Origin: Thalassobius sp049116315
Lineage (GTDB): Bacteria; Pseudomonadota; Alphaproteobacteria; Rhodobacterales; Rhodobacteraceae
Direction: 5' to 3'
DNA length: 64,000 nt
NCBI GenBank assembly: GCA_049116315.1
Contig: JAGDZD010000008.1
Location: 186,001 to 250,000, forward strand
How positions within the stretch are numbered: position 1 is the stretch's first letter; every line of letters begins with the position of its first letter. Made by a program: the position numbers and the translations under genes. The notes beneath the pieces were generated by a model. The model saw only the letters and a list, made by a program, of their open reading frames with translations. It did no database searches and was not told the DNA's origin. Below are positions 1 through 7,891 of this stretch, in pieces.

Positions 1-990
1 AGCTCGATGGTGAAACTGGCCGACCAAGCCCGCATCAACCGTCGTGAGTTCGTCGAGGCCTATCGCGGTGCCGAGCTGGACCCAACTTGGTTGGATCGCA
101 TGGGCGAAAAGCCCGGGCGTGGCTGGCAGATGTTCATCGAACGCTCATCTGACAAAGTTTTGGAACTGCGCAACGATATGGCGCAAGTCGGCCAATACGT
201 TGGTTTGGACATCAGCGAATTCCGCCGCATTGTGTCTCAGGTTCAAAAGGGTGAAAAAGAAGCCCGGCAAGCCAAGAAAGAAATGGTCGAAGCCAACCTG
301 CGTCTGGTGATCTCGATTGCGAAAAAATACACCAACCGTGGTTTGCAATTCTTGGATTTGATCCAAGAAGGTAACATCGGCTTGATGAAAGCGGTTGATA
401 AGTTTGAATATCGCCGTGGCTATAAATTCTCGACCTATGCCACATGGTGGATCCGTCAGGCGATCACCCGCTCGATCGCGGATCAGGCCCGCACCATCCG
501 TATTCCAGTGCATATGATCGAAACGATCAACAAGCTGGTGCGGACTGGCCGCCAGATGCTGCACGAAATTGGCCGCGAACCCACACCTGAGGAATTGGCA
601 GAAAAGCTGCAAATGCCTTTGGAAAAAGTGCGCAAGGTGATGAAGATCGCCAAAGAGCCGATTTCCTTGGAAACCCCGATTGGCGACGAAGAAGACAGCC
701 AGCTGGGCGATTTCATCGAAGACAAGAACGCGGTTCTGCCCCTCGACAGCGCTATTCAGGAAAACCTGAAAGAGACCACAACGCGGGTTCTGGCCTCGCT
801 CACCCCACGCGAAGAGAGGGTGTTGCGGATGCGCTTTGGCATCGGGATGAACACCGACCACACCCTCGAAGAGGTGGGCCAACAGTTCAGCGTGACCCGC
901 GAACGTATCCGTCAGATCGAAGCGAAAGCTCTGCGGAAGTTGAAACATCCAAGCCGCAGCCGCAAATTGCGCAGTTTCTTGGATCAGTAA
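1..990 (+). CDS. rpoD: RNA polymerase primary sigma factor, 3' part
   Basis: This is the C-terminal 329 residues of the housekeeping sigma-70 factor, which directs RNA polymerase to -35/-10 promoters. The frame is open to the first base, so the 5' part (region 1.1 and most of the non-conserved region) lies outside the window. Visible in order are the end of the non-conserved region, region 2 with the core-binding and -10-recognition block (NLRLVISIAKKYTNRG, then YKFSTYATWWIRQAITR, about residues 100-160), region 3 (about 175-250) and region 4 with the -35-recognition helix-turn-helix ending VTRERIRQIEAKALRKL (about 268-320). The spacing and tryptophan-rich region 2 fit RpoD rather than RpoH or RpoS. 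A strong terminator follows directly, so transcription is expected to end here. Confidence 0.98.
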   Translation, partial: SSMVKLADQARINRREFVEAYRGAELDPTWLDRMGEKPGRGWQMFIERSSDKVLELRNDMAQVGQYVGLDISEFRRIVSQVQKGEKEARQAKKEMVEANLRLVISIAKKYTNRGLQFLDLIQEGNIGLMKAVDKFEYRRGYKFSTYATWWIRQAITRSIADQARTIRIPVHMIETINKLVRTGRQMLHEIGREPTPEELAEKLQMPLEKVRKVMKIAKEPISLETPIGDEEDSQLGDFIEDKNAVLPLDSAIQENLKETTTRVLASLTPREERVLRMRFGIGMNTDHTLEEVGQQFSVTRERIRQIEAKALRKLKHPSRSRKLRSFLDQ

Positions 991-996
991 TCGGAG

Positions 997-1024
997 GCGT
1001 CCCCAATTTGGGGGCGCTTTTTTT
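997..1024 (+). terminator. Rho-independent terminator of rpoD
   Basis: An 8-bp stem (997-1004 with 1010-1017, one G-U pair), a 5-base loop and a run of seven T residues (1018-1024). It starts 7 bases after the rpoD stop. The T-tract ends exactly where the next ATG begins. Confidence 0.9.
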
Positions 1025-1630
1025 ATGGTAGATGTAGTTTATATTTTGACGAATGTCGCGATGCCGGGGATGATCAAAATCGGCAAAACCAAGGCTGGTT
1101 TGAAGAAACGTCTTCAAGCACTGGATTCCACTTCCGTGCCTTTACCGTTCGAGTGCTTCTATGCGGCCAAAGTTGCTGATTGCCATGTGGCTGAGAAGCT
1201 ATTGCACGATGCGTTTTCGGATCAAAGGGTTCGAGCAAGTAGAGAATTTTTTTGGTTGAACCCAGAGCGCGCTGCTTCGGCTTTGAAATTGGCAGCGCTC
1301 GAAGAAGTGACGCCCTTTGTTGTGAATGACGCCGAGGACGAAGCAGCTCTCAATAAGGCTAACGAACGGCGAAGCCGCTTTAGCTTTCGCATGGTGGGCA
1401 TCTCCCCAGGGGCCGAACTTTATCACATCAAGGATGAAAACGAGATTTGTCAGGTAGCTGACGCGCATCGAATTGAATACCAAGGTGAAATTCAAAGCTT
1501 GTCTCAAGCTGCTTTGAGCGTTTATCATAAGCTAGGTTTCAATTGGAAATCCGTTTCCGGGCCTGAAAGCTGGATGTTTGAGGGAGAAAGCCTGAACGCC
1601 CGCCGTTTGCGGCTGGATGCCGAAGACTAG
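1025..1630 (+). CDS. GIY-YIG nuclease family protein (T5orf172/MUG113-like)
   Basis: The N-terminal ~95 residues match the T5orf172/MUG113 branch of the GIY-YIG fold. There is VYILTN near the start, then MIKIGKTK (the YIG-equivalent strand), a conserved Arg in the KRLQAL helix, a Glu in HVAEKLLHDAF and REFFWL closing the domain. The C-terminal ~100 residues are not recognised. Members are predicted metal-dependent endonucleases; the substrate is unknown. The first ATG is required because the first core strand starts at residue 4, yet it abuts the rpoD terminator T-tract and the only purine-rich stretch upstream is the terminator stem itself (GGGGG at 1010-1014). It is either translated from a read-through or leaderless message, or expressed poorly. 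Family call fairly sure, function unknown. Confidence 0.75.
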   Translation: MVDVVYILTNVAMPGMIKIGKTKAGLKKRLQALDSTSVPLPFECFYAAKVADCHVAEKLLHDAFSDQRVRASREFFWLNPERAASALKLAALEEVTPFVVNDAEDEAALNKANERRSRFSFRMVGISPGAELYHIKDENEICQVADAHRIEYQGEIQSLSQAALSVYHKLGFNWKSVSGPESWMFEGESLNARRLRLDAED

Positions 1631-1956
1631 CGTCGTTGATTAGCAGCAATGGATTTCGCGCTGACAAGGCTATCTCTGATGCCATTATCGCGCCGCGGTG
1701 GCTCATATTCAGGCCGCACCCATTTTGCCGTCCTTCTCTTTGAAGTTAGCACGCACGATCTAAAAAAATACAGGCTTCAAGGTGTTGAAACTTAACAAAT
1801 AAAAATTCGAGGGTGCCTGTGGATGTGGCCCAGAAAACCGCCTCAGGGATCACGGGATTTAACACCAGAACGTGACTGCATATCACCTATGCGCGTGGTG
1901 CACTTGTTTCGGTTTCTAATCGCCCGATATGTCCTCTATCGAACGGAGGATCCACG
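1631..1956. other. Intergenic stretch, nothing recognised
   Basis: About 326 bases, partly AT-rich (near 1756-1812), with no convincing ORF, RNA gene or repeat. It presumably holds the promoter of the small exported protein that follows. Confidence 0.5.
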
Positions 1957-2166
1957 ATGAAAAAGTTAATCCTAGCAGCCTTGCTGCTGCCCTCCACCGT
2001 TATGGCCCATACCGGGCCAGAGCTTACGCTTGCCTCGATCTCGGGGCAGGATCTGACGACACTTGCGCTTTCTGCACCTGCCGCCAAGGTCTATGCGCCG
2101 CAGTATTGCGAGCGCCCAAGCACCGATGTAGCGACAACGGTGGTACAGGCCTGTCTGGGCCAGTAA
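1957..2166 (+). CDS. Small exported protein, unknown function
   Basis: 69 residues with a clear Sec signal peptide (MKK, a hydrophobic leucine/alanine stretch, cleavage after VMA near residue 17). The mature part is about 50 residues with two Cys, possibly one disulfide. A good ribosome binding site (GGAGG) lies about 9 bases upstream of the ATG. No family is recognised. It precedes another exported protein by about 100 bases, so the two may be functionally linked; this is inference from proximity only. Confidence 0.6.
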   Translation: MKKLILAALLLPSTVMAHTGPELTLASISGQDLTTLALSAPAAKVYAPQYCERPSTDVATTVVQACLGQ

Positions 2167-2266
2167 CCCGACACATAGCGCCCGCCGTCAAGGCGGACGC
2201 TGACCTTCTTGTTGACATCCAAGTCAGGCACAGCATCATCAACGGACCCTAAAATCCGGAGAGCTT

Positions 2267-2758
2267 ATGCACCGTTTATGGCCTGTATTGATTTTGATGA
2301 CCCTGCCCGGTTGGGCCGCAGCGGGGTGTTTTGGCGCGGGCCAGCCCCTGTTCCATTGCACCTTCAAAGGTGGGAAATCCGAAGTTAACATTTGCATTCA
2401 AAACGACATTGTCACCTATGCCTATGGGGCAAAAGGGGCGTTGCCAGATATGTTGCTGGCCCAGCATGCGTTTGATGTGGATATGCATCCTTGGCCCGGC
2501 ATGGGGCGCTATTATTGGGAAAGCATGACGCTGCACAACGTGAGCCACAGCTATGGTGTCTCTTTCAGCGTTGATAAACTGTCGCCAGATGCGCCCGTCG
2601 AAGCGGCCCTGCGTGTTTATCAGGGGAAGAAGCAACTGGCAGAGTTAACCTGTGACAGGGGATCTGTCTTTCAGCCAAGCTTTCAACCTTTGGCAAACCA
2701 AAAGTCGGCCAGCGGTCAATGCTGGAACCCGCAGGTCAGCTCTTGGGTCTTTTGCTAA
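2267..2758 (+). CDS. Exported protein, unknown function
   Basis: 163 residues. An N-terminal signal peptide (about 1-19, ending GWAAA) is followed by a mature domain with Cys at the beginning (GCFGAG), middle (FHCTF, NICIQ) and end (LTCDRG, GQCW, and a final Cys), suggesting a disulfide-bonded periplasmic fold. A GGAGAG ribosome binding site precedes the ATG. The size and Cys pattern recall small periplasmic inhibitor or binding proteins, but I cannot assign a family. A terminator-like hairpin follows the stop. Confidence 0.7.
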   Translation: MHRLWPVLILMTLPGWAAAGCFGAGQPLFHCTFKGGKSEVNICIQNDIVTYAYGAKGALPDMLLAQHAFDVDMHPWPGMGRYYWESMTLHNVSHSYGVSFSVDKLSPDAPVEAALRVYQGKKQLAELTCDRGSVFQPSFQPLANQKSASGQCWNPQVSSWVFC

Positions 2759-2766
2759 ATGGGTGT

Positions 2767-2793
2767 GGGGCGGCCCTTGGACCGCCCCTCTTT
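2767..2793 (+). terminator. Putative terminator between convergent genes
   Basis: A 7-bp GC-rich stem (2767-2773 with 2782-2788), an 8-base loop and a short T-rich tail. It lies between the stops of the exported protein (+) and the DUF1330 gene (-) and could serve both. Confidence 0.65.
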
Positions 2794-2813
2794 GGTGTCA
2801 GGACCTTAGGCGG

Positions 2814-3095
2814 TTAACCCAGCAGAACGATGTCTGATTTACCGGCGCCTCGGCGCAGGGCGTGCACTTCGGCCAAGTCCGGATCATTGGCCCAACCAAG
2901 CGCGGCATCACGGTCAGGGAAGCTGAGAAGCGCGATCATATTTGGCACCTCTGGTGTGCCCTCAAGAACGGTCAGCTCTTTGGCCGCTTGCACCACAGTA
3001 CCGCCATAGCGGCCAAGGGCTTCGCCGGCTTTTTCTCGGTAGGCGGCCAGAGAGTCGGGGTTGGTGATGGTCAATTCTACGATTGCATAGATCAT
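2814..3095 (-). CDS. DUF1330 family protein
   Basis: 93 residues in the DUF1330 (dimeric alpha/beta barrel-like) family. Features are the opening MIYAIVELTITNP, YREKAGEALGRYGG, a central strand with LEGTPEVPN and the closing FPDRDAALGWAND segment. Members are small soluble cytoplasmic proteins with a ferredoxin-like fold; no reaction is established. It is transcribed divergently from a LysR regulator about 97 bases away, the usual arrangement of a LysR protein and its target, so control by that regulator is likely but inferred. Confidence 0.85.
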   Translation of the reverse strand: MIYAIVELTITNPDSLAAYREKAGEALGRYGGTVVQAAKELTVLEGTPEVPNMIALLSFPDRDAALGWANDPDLAEVHALRRGAGKSDIVLLG

Positions 3096-3191
3096 GTCTG
3101 ATCCTCCTGTTTGTTATGGGGGCAATATGTGCGCTGATGGGCAATGCGAAAACGCGTGATTTTGCATCCATGAAATGCAATAACGCATGGC

Positions 3192-4094
3192 ATGAAATCA
3201 CAGACCGAACCCACTTGGGATGACCTTCGTACAATTCTGGCCGTGGTGCGTGCAGGCACTTTGGCGGGCGCCGGGCAGATGCTTGGGGTGAATTACACCA
3301 CCATTGCCCGTCGCATTGCGCGCGCCGAAGCGATGATGGATCAGATCCTGTTTGAAAAACTTGCCGATGGCTATCGCCCCACCGAAGCGGCGGTGTTGAT
3401 TGCTGAGCACGCCGAAAAGATGGAGCAAAACGCCGATCAGCTGCTGCGACGGTTGTCGGGCAAGGATCAAAGGCTGACAGGGCCGTTGGTGGTGGCGGCG
3501 CCGCAACTGCTTATTGCGCATTGCCTTGCGCCGGTGTTGCAGCAATTTTCGCAGGCGCATCCGGGTATTCAACTGCGGATCAGGGCCAGCAATGACAAGT
3601 TGGATCTGGGGCGACGCGAGGCCGACATTGCCATTCGTATCAGCAAAAACCCCGGCGACACGTTGATGGGGCTGCGGCTTGCGACACAGCATTCCGCCGG
3701 ATTTGCCAGCGCAGAATACGCGCAAAAGATCATCGACAATCCAACTGCGCCGATTGATTGGTTGATCTATGAGGGCAACGGCAAGCTGCCTGCATATGTT
3801 CAGCAAAATTCGCCGCGTTCACGGGTGCATGTGCTGTTTGATGATATGGTGCCGATGGCTTGGGCGGCGCAACAGGGTTTGGGCGTGACCAAGATGCCGC
3901 TTTTCTTGGGGCGGGCGCTCGACCTCGTGCAGGTGCCCATTTTGCCGCCTCAGCCCTATATCGACATCTGGATGGTGGCGCATTCGGACGTCTGGGCCTC
4001 TGCCAAGGTGCGGGCCTTCCGCGAAGTTGTGACGCCGTTCTTTCGCAAGAACCGCGCCACATTTGTTGCCCCTGCAGACCAAGTCCTTGACTAG
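3192..4094 (+). CDS. LysR-family transcriptional regulator
   Basis: 300 residues. The winged helix-turn-helix occupies residues ~7-66 (WDDLRTILAVVRAGTLAGAG, then the recognition helix around VNYTTIARRIARAE). The periplasmic-binding-like effector domain fills ~95-290. The DNA-binding part resembles that of the second LysR gene at 21541, so both probably belong to the same subfamily. It is divergent from the DUF1330 gene, its probable target, and its last 4 bases overlap the convergent qorB-like gene. Ligand unknown. Confidence 0.92.
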   Translation: MKSQTEPTWDDLRTILAVVRAGTLAGAGQMLGVNYTTIARRIARAEAMMDQILFEKLADGYRPTEAAVLIAEHAEKMEQNADQLLRRLSGKDQRLTGPLVVAAPQLLIAHCLAPVLQQFSQAHPGIQLRIRASNDKLDLGRREADIAIRISKNPGDTLMGLRLATQHSAGFASAEYAQKIIDNPTAPIDWLIYEGNGKLPAYVQQNSPRSRVHVLFDDMVPMAWAAQQGLGVTKMPLFLGRALDLVQVPILPPQPYIDIWMVAHSDVWASAKVRAFREVVTPFFRKNRATFVAPADQVLD

Positions 4095-4969
4095 GCGTCG
4101 ATGGGTTCAGCGCGCGCGAGGGCGGTGCCAAGCGTTTGTGCATAGGGTTCTGTCGGGCGACCAATCAACTGCGACAGGTCGCGTGATGTGGTTTCCAACC
4201 AGCCATTGCCTGCCTGTCGATCGCTGTCCGCCAGCATCTCTGCAATAACCGGGGGCAGGCCTGCGGTTTCCAAGGCAGAGAGCAGCGCCGCTTGGGGCAG
4301 ATCAACATAGGCAATGGTCTGTCCGGTCAGCGTGCTGAGGGTGTTTGCATAGTCGTTTAGGCTATAGGCGCTGTCCCCGCCCAGTTCGAATGTCTGGCCA
4401 TGATGGGTCGGATCGCTCAGAACCTTGGCAGCAGCGCTGGCATAGTCGGCCCGGGAGGCGGTGGAAAACCGACCCGTCCCGGCGGCGCCGAAATGTTGGG
4501 ACATCTGAAGATCGGTTTGCAGACTCATATGCAGGTTTTCAGAATACCAGCCATTGCGCAGCAGGCTGTGCTGGATCCCAGAGCTTTGCAGCAAGGTTTC
4601 GGTTTCCAAGTGTTCCTTGGCCAAGATCATAGGCGAAACATCCGCGCGCAGCAGCGAGGTATAGGCGATAAAGCCGACATCCTGCGCAACAGCGGCATCG
4701 ATGACGTTCTTGTGCTGGGCTGTGCGCTGTCCCAACGCATTCGAAGAGATCAGCAAGAGGCGGTCCACCCCTTCTAGCGCGGCGTTCAACGCGACAGGAT
4801 CGGTGTAGTCCGCCAGCCGCGTTTGAACGCCCAATTCAGCAAACTGCGCTTGGTCGCTGTCGCGGCGCACCAGTGCGATGATCGCATCGGCGGGCACGGT
4901 TTGGGCCAGCTGAGCGACAACCAGTTGGCCCAATTGGCCGGCAGCACCAGTGATTAGGTATTTTGTCAT
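4091..4969 (-). CDS. qorB: NAD(P)H:quinone oxidoreductase type 2, NmrA-like (QorB-like)
   Basis: 292 residues of the atypical short-chain dehydrogenase / NmrA class. The N-terminus carries the Rossmann dinucleotide motif GAAGQLGQLV (residues 8-17), and LLLISSN and IAYTSLL are typical of the YtfG/QorB group. Members reduce quinones with NAD(P)H; the exact substrate here is not shown. The gene is divergent from an HxlR-family regulator, the same pairing as qorB-qorR (ytfG-ytfH) in Escherichia coli, which supports the assignment. The intergenic region carries inverted repeats suitable as operators. Stop codons of this gene and the LysR gene overlap by 4 bases. Confidence 0.88.
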   Translation of the reverse strand: MTKYLITGAAGQLGQLVVAQLAQTVPADAIIALVRRDSDQAQFAELGVQTRLADYTDPVALNAALEGVDRLLLISSNALGQRTAQHKNVIDAAVAQDVGFIAYTSLLRADVSPMILAKEHLETETLLQSSGIQHSLLRNGWYSENLHMSLQTDLQMSQHFGAAGTGRFSTASRADYASAAAKVLSDPTHHGQTFELGGDSAYSLNDYANTLSTLTGQTIAYVDLPQAALLSALETAGLPPVIAEMLADSDRQAGNGWLETTSRDLSQLIGRPTEPYAQTLGTALARAEPIDA

Positions 4970-5012
4970 GGGAGGTCCTTCGTGATTTTGTTGTGGTCTA
5001 GAATCGTGTACT

Positions 5013-5029
5013 GGTCTCAGTTAGAGACC
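5013..5029. promoter_or_regulatory. Inverted repeat, candidate HxlR operator
   Basis: A perfect 6-bp inverted repeat (GGTCTC / GAGACC) with a 5-base spacer lies between the divergent qorB-like and HxlR genes. A second 6-bp repeat (AGGCAG / CTGCCT, 5049-5066) lies nearer the regulator. HxlR proteins bind such dyads as dimers and repress both directions. Placement supports an operator; the identity is inferred. Confidence 0.45.
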
Positions 5030-5090
5030 GTCTCGATCTTTGAAAAGGAGGCAGTATTTCCTGCCTAGGGAACACAGAAGGAACCTGGTT

Positions 5091-5480
5091 ATGACGGCAC
5101 AACCGATCAGCAGACGCGAAGCATGGGCGGCTGAAGGGATCTTTCCCAACAACTGTCCGATCCGCAAAGTTCTGGATCATGTCGCGGCCAAATGGACCAC
5201 GCTTGTTTTGCTTGAGTTGTTCGAAAAACCCAGACGTTTTAACGAGTTGGGGCGATTGTTGCCGGATATTTCTAAGCGTATGCTGACCCAGACCTTGCGT
5301 GAATTGGAACGTGACGGCATCGTCAATCGGCAGGTGTTTGACACCACACCGCCCAGCGTCGAATACAGTCTGACCGCTTTGGGGAGCACGCTTATTCCGC
5401 CGCTTTTGGGGCTTGTCGATTGGGCGAAAAATAACCAACACACCATCGATGCGGCGCAAACCGCCTATGATGCGCGCTGA
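5091..5480 (+). CDS. HxlR-family transcriptional regulator (QorR-like)
   Basis: 129 residues from the ATG at 5091, chosen because a GAAGGA site lies about 8 bases upstream and the protein then starts just before the family core. An in-frame ATG at 5040 would add 17 residues overlapping a hairpin. The single winged-helix domain carries NNCPIRKVLD and KWTTLVLLEL (Cys22 in the position used as redox sensor in QorR/YodB-type members), then RRFNELGRLLPDISKRMLTQ. It is divergent from its probable target, the quinone reductase gene, and is likely autoregulated. Redox sensing is inferred from the Cys only. Confidence 0.9.
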   Translation: MTAQPISRREAWAAEGIFPNNCPIRKVLDHVAAKWTTLVLLELFEKPRRFNELGRLLPDISKRMLTQTLRELERDGIVNRQVFDTTPPSVEYSLTALGSTLIPPLLGLVDWAKNNQHTIDAAQTAYDAR

Positions 5481-5496
5481 TCCAAAGGGGCCAGAT

Positions 5497-5919
5497 ATGC
5501 CACAGCAACAGCAGTTTGAGATCAGCACAGCGGGGCAGGGGCTCTATGAGTTCACCCGATCCGTAACCGGTTGGGTGGCCTCGACGGGGCTTGAAACGGG
5601 TCTTTTGACGCTGTTTGTGCGCCACACTTCCTGTTCGCTGCTTATCCAGGAAAACGCAGACCCCGAGGTGCAAACGGACCTCAGAGCGTTCTTTCACCGT
5701 TTGGTGCCGCCCACGACCGATCCCTCGATGCGCTATCTGACGCACACCTATGAGGGGCCAGATGACATGCCCGCGCATATCAAAGCTGCGATGATGCCCG
5801 TCAGCCTGTCTATCCCCGTGGTGGCGGGTGCGTTGGCTTTGGGCACATGGCAGGGGGTCTATCTGTTTGAACATCGCGATCGACCGCATCAGCGCACTGT
5901 GGTGGCGCATCTGGCGTGA
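5497..5919 (+). CDS. YjbQ/UPF0047 family protein
   Basis: 140 residues, start at the ATG with an AAGGGG site upstream. It matches the YjbQ (UPF0047) family: GLYEFTRSVTGWV, VRHTSCSLLIQENADPEV, the VVAGALALGTWQGVYLFEHR block and the C-terminal Arg-rich RDRPHQRTVV. Members are trimeric beta proteins binding phosphate-like ligands, with a weak thiamine-phosphate synthase activity reported, so databases often label them secondary thiamine-phosphate synthase. It lies 16 bases after the HxlR gene and may be cotranscribed with it. True physiological role unknown. Confidence 0.9.
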   Translation: MPQQQQFEISTAGQGLYEFTRSVTGWVASTGLETGLLTLFVRHTSCSLLIQENADPEVQTDLRAFFHRLVPPTTDPSMRYLTHTYEGPDDMPAHIKAAMMPVSLSIPVVAGALALGTWQGVYLFEHRDRPHQRTVVAHLA

Positions 5920-6005
5920 CATCAAAGTGACATTCACGTGAGGGCCCTTGTGCCGACCCCATCGTTTCCCAGATGTTTTACAGCAAAGCAACACTGGAGC
6001 GTGGC

Positions 6006-7229
6006 ATGAAAACTCAGAAAATTAAGTTCACCGGTCACGATGGCAGCGAGTTGGCGGCACGTCTGGATTTGCCCGAAGGCCCGATCCGCGCCACCGCTTT
6101 GTTTGCGCATTGCTTTACCTGTTCCAAAGATATTCCAGCAGCGCGGCGGGTGGCCACGCGTTTGGCGGCCAATGGGATGGCAGTGCTGCGCTTTGATTTT
6201 ACGGGGCTGGGACATTCCGGCGGCGAGTTTTCGAATACCAATTTCACCACCAATGTTGAAGATTTGGTATTGGCAGCACAGTTTCTTGAGGAACGCTTTT
6301 CGGCGCCGCAATTGTTGATTGGTCATTCGTTGGGCGGCGCTGCGGTGCTCAAGGCGGCGGCTCAAGTGCCCTCTGCCAAGGCGGTGGCCACAATCGGCGC
6401 GCCGTTTGATCCCGCTCATGTGGCCCATAACTTTGGTGGGCAGCTGGACGATATCAAAATCACGGGCGAGGCCACGGTTGAACTGGCCGGGCGGCCATTC
6501 AAGATCTGTCGCCAGTTTCTGGATGACATTGCGGCGCAGAACCTTCAGCCTGCCATCGCGGACCTTAAGAAAGCGTTGCTGGTGCTGCATGCGCCGATGG
6601 ACGACACGGTCAGCATCGACAATGCCGCCGAGATCTTTGGCGCTGCCAAACATCCCAAATCCTTTGTGACCTTGGATGATGCCGACCATCTGGTCAGCCA
6701 TGCGCGAGACGCGGAATATGTGGCGGACACCATTTTTGCATGGGTCGCACGCTATGTTGATCTGTCAGAGCCCCAGTTGCGCCAAGGCGCGCCCGAAGGC
6801 ACTGTCCGGGTCTCAGAGGCGGATCCCGATGGGTTCTTGCAGGATGTGGACGTGGCCGGGCAACATCACCTGCTGGCGGATGAACCTGCCAGCTATGGCG
6901 GCACCAATCTCGGCCCGACCCCCTATCAGTATCTGTCTTCTGGGTTGGGGGCCTGCACCACGATGACAATCCGCATGTATGCGCGGCGCAAAAAGATCGC
7001 CCTGCGGGCGGTGTCTGTGGATGTCACCCATGACAAGCGCCACATTGATGCAATGCAGGACGGTGCAGGCAAACAAGACGTGTTTCGCCGTGAGATTCAT
7101 CTTGAAGGTGATTTGACGACTGCAGAGCGGGACAGGCTTTTGCAGATCGCCGACAAATGCCCCGTGCATAAAACGCTGCACACCACATCGATCATTGAAA
7201 CGGTGTTGGCCCCGCCTACGACAGCGTGA
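6006..7229 (+). CDS. Bifunctional alpha/beta hydrolase-OsmC fusion
   Basis: 407 residues. The start at 6006 was chosen because GGAG precedes it and the sequence then begins with the first hydrolase strand. Residues ~1-255 are an alpha/beta hydrolase with nucleophile elbow GHSLGG (Ser about 109), an acid in the MDDTVSID region and His in DADHLVSH. Residues ~270-407 form an OsmC domain with its two peroxidatic/resolving Cys in LGACTTMTIRMYARRK and ADKCPVHKTL. OsmC proteins detoxify organic hydroperoxides with thiols, and the fused esterase could release or act on the same acyl substrate. This fusion is recurrent in proteobacteria; its substrate is not established. It follows yjbQ by 86 bases. 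Confidence 0.93.
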   Translation: MKTQKIKFTGHDGSELAARLDLPEGPIRATALFAHCFTCSKDIPAARRVATRLAANGMAVLRFDFTGLGHSGGEFSNTNFTTNVEDLVLAAQFLEERFSAPQLLIGHSLGGAAVLKAAAQVPSAKAVATIGAPFDPAHVAHNFGGQLDDIKITGEATVELAGRPFKICRQFLDDIAAQNLQPAIADLKKALLVLHAPMDDTVSIDNAAEIFGAAKHPKSFVTLDDADHLVSHARDAEYVADTIFAWVARYVDLSEPQLRQGAPEGTVRVSEADPDGFLQDVDVAGQHHLLADEPASYGGTNLGPTPYQYLSSGLGACTTMTIRMYARRKKIALRAVSVDVTHDKRHIDAMQDGAGKQDVFRREIHLEGDLTTAERDRLLQIADKCPVHKTLHTTSIIETVLAPPTTA

Positions 7230-7407
7230 ACCCGGTGCTGTCTAGGGTGATTTTCCGGGGTGTTCGAGGGGGATCTTGCCCTGCATGCCCAAGTATTTGG
7301 GGGTGACTTTTCCCTCTACCCAAACTGTAGCGTAGCCCCTATAGTGCCTGTGGATAACTGGGGCAACGACCCCAGAACATGCGGTAAACAGACAGAGGGG
7401 CCTTGTC

Positions 7408-7881
7408 ATGCGTTGCCCGTTTTGCGGAAATATCGACACTCAGGTCAAAGATTCTCGTCCAGCAGAGGATCATGTTTCGATCCGGCGTCGGCGGTTTTGC
7501 CCGGCCTGTGGTGGACGCTTCACCACCTATGAGCGCGTTCAGCTGCGCGATTTGGTTGTCATCAAAACCAATGGTCGTCGCGAAGACTTTGATCGCGATA
7601 AGCTCGAGCGCTCCATCCGGATCTCGATGCAAAAACGCCCGGTAGAGCCGGAACGCGTGGACCAGATGATCTCTGGGATTGTGCGGCGTTTGGAAAGCAT
7701 GGGGGAAACCGATATTCCCTCAAAAACCATCGGCGAGATTGTGATGGAAGCTTTGGCGCGGATCGACACCGTGTCATATGTGCGCTTTGCCAGCGTTTAT
7801 AAAAACTTCCAAGCGGCAGATGACTTTGACAAGTTTGTCTCTGAGCTGCGCCCTGATATCAGCCCAGACTCTGACGAGTGA
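7408..7881 (+). CDS. nrdR: Transcriptional repressor NrdR
   Basis: 157 residues, full length for the family. The zinc ribbon at the N-terminus has CPFC (Cys3, Cys6) and CPACGG, joined by the conserved SIRRRRFC. The ATP-cone domain follows (VIKTNGRREDFDRDKL to about residue 140). NrdR senses the ATP/dATP balance and represses ribonucleotide reductase genes. No clear NrdR box pair was seen in front of this gene. As in many proteobacteria it opens the riboflavin block; ribD follows after about 10 bases. Confidence 0.97.
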   Translation: MRCPFCGNIDTQVKDSRPAEDHVSIRRRRFCPACGGRFTTYERVQLRDLVVIKTNGRREDFDRDKLERSIRISMQKRPVEPERVDQMISGIVRRLESMGETDIPSKTIGEIVMEALARIDTVSYVRFASVYKNFQAADDFDKFVSELRPDISPDSDE

Positions 7882-7891
7882 GTTTGCTTCT

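Noticed and set aside
145..948. 267-codon minus-strand frame
   Set aside because: Antisense shadow of rpoD.
7281..7310. Palindromic CCCAAGTATTTGGGGG as operator or terminator before nrdR
   Set aside because: Short, no T-tract, and it does not match an NrdR box; likely chance or a common intergenic motif.
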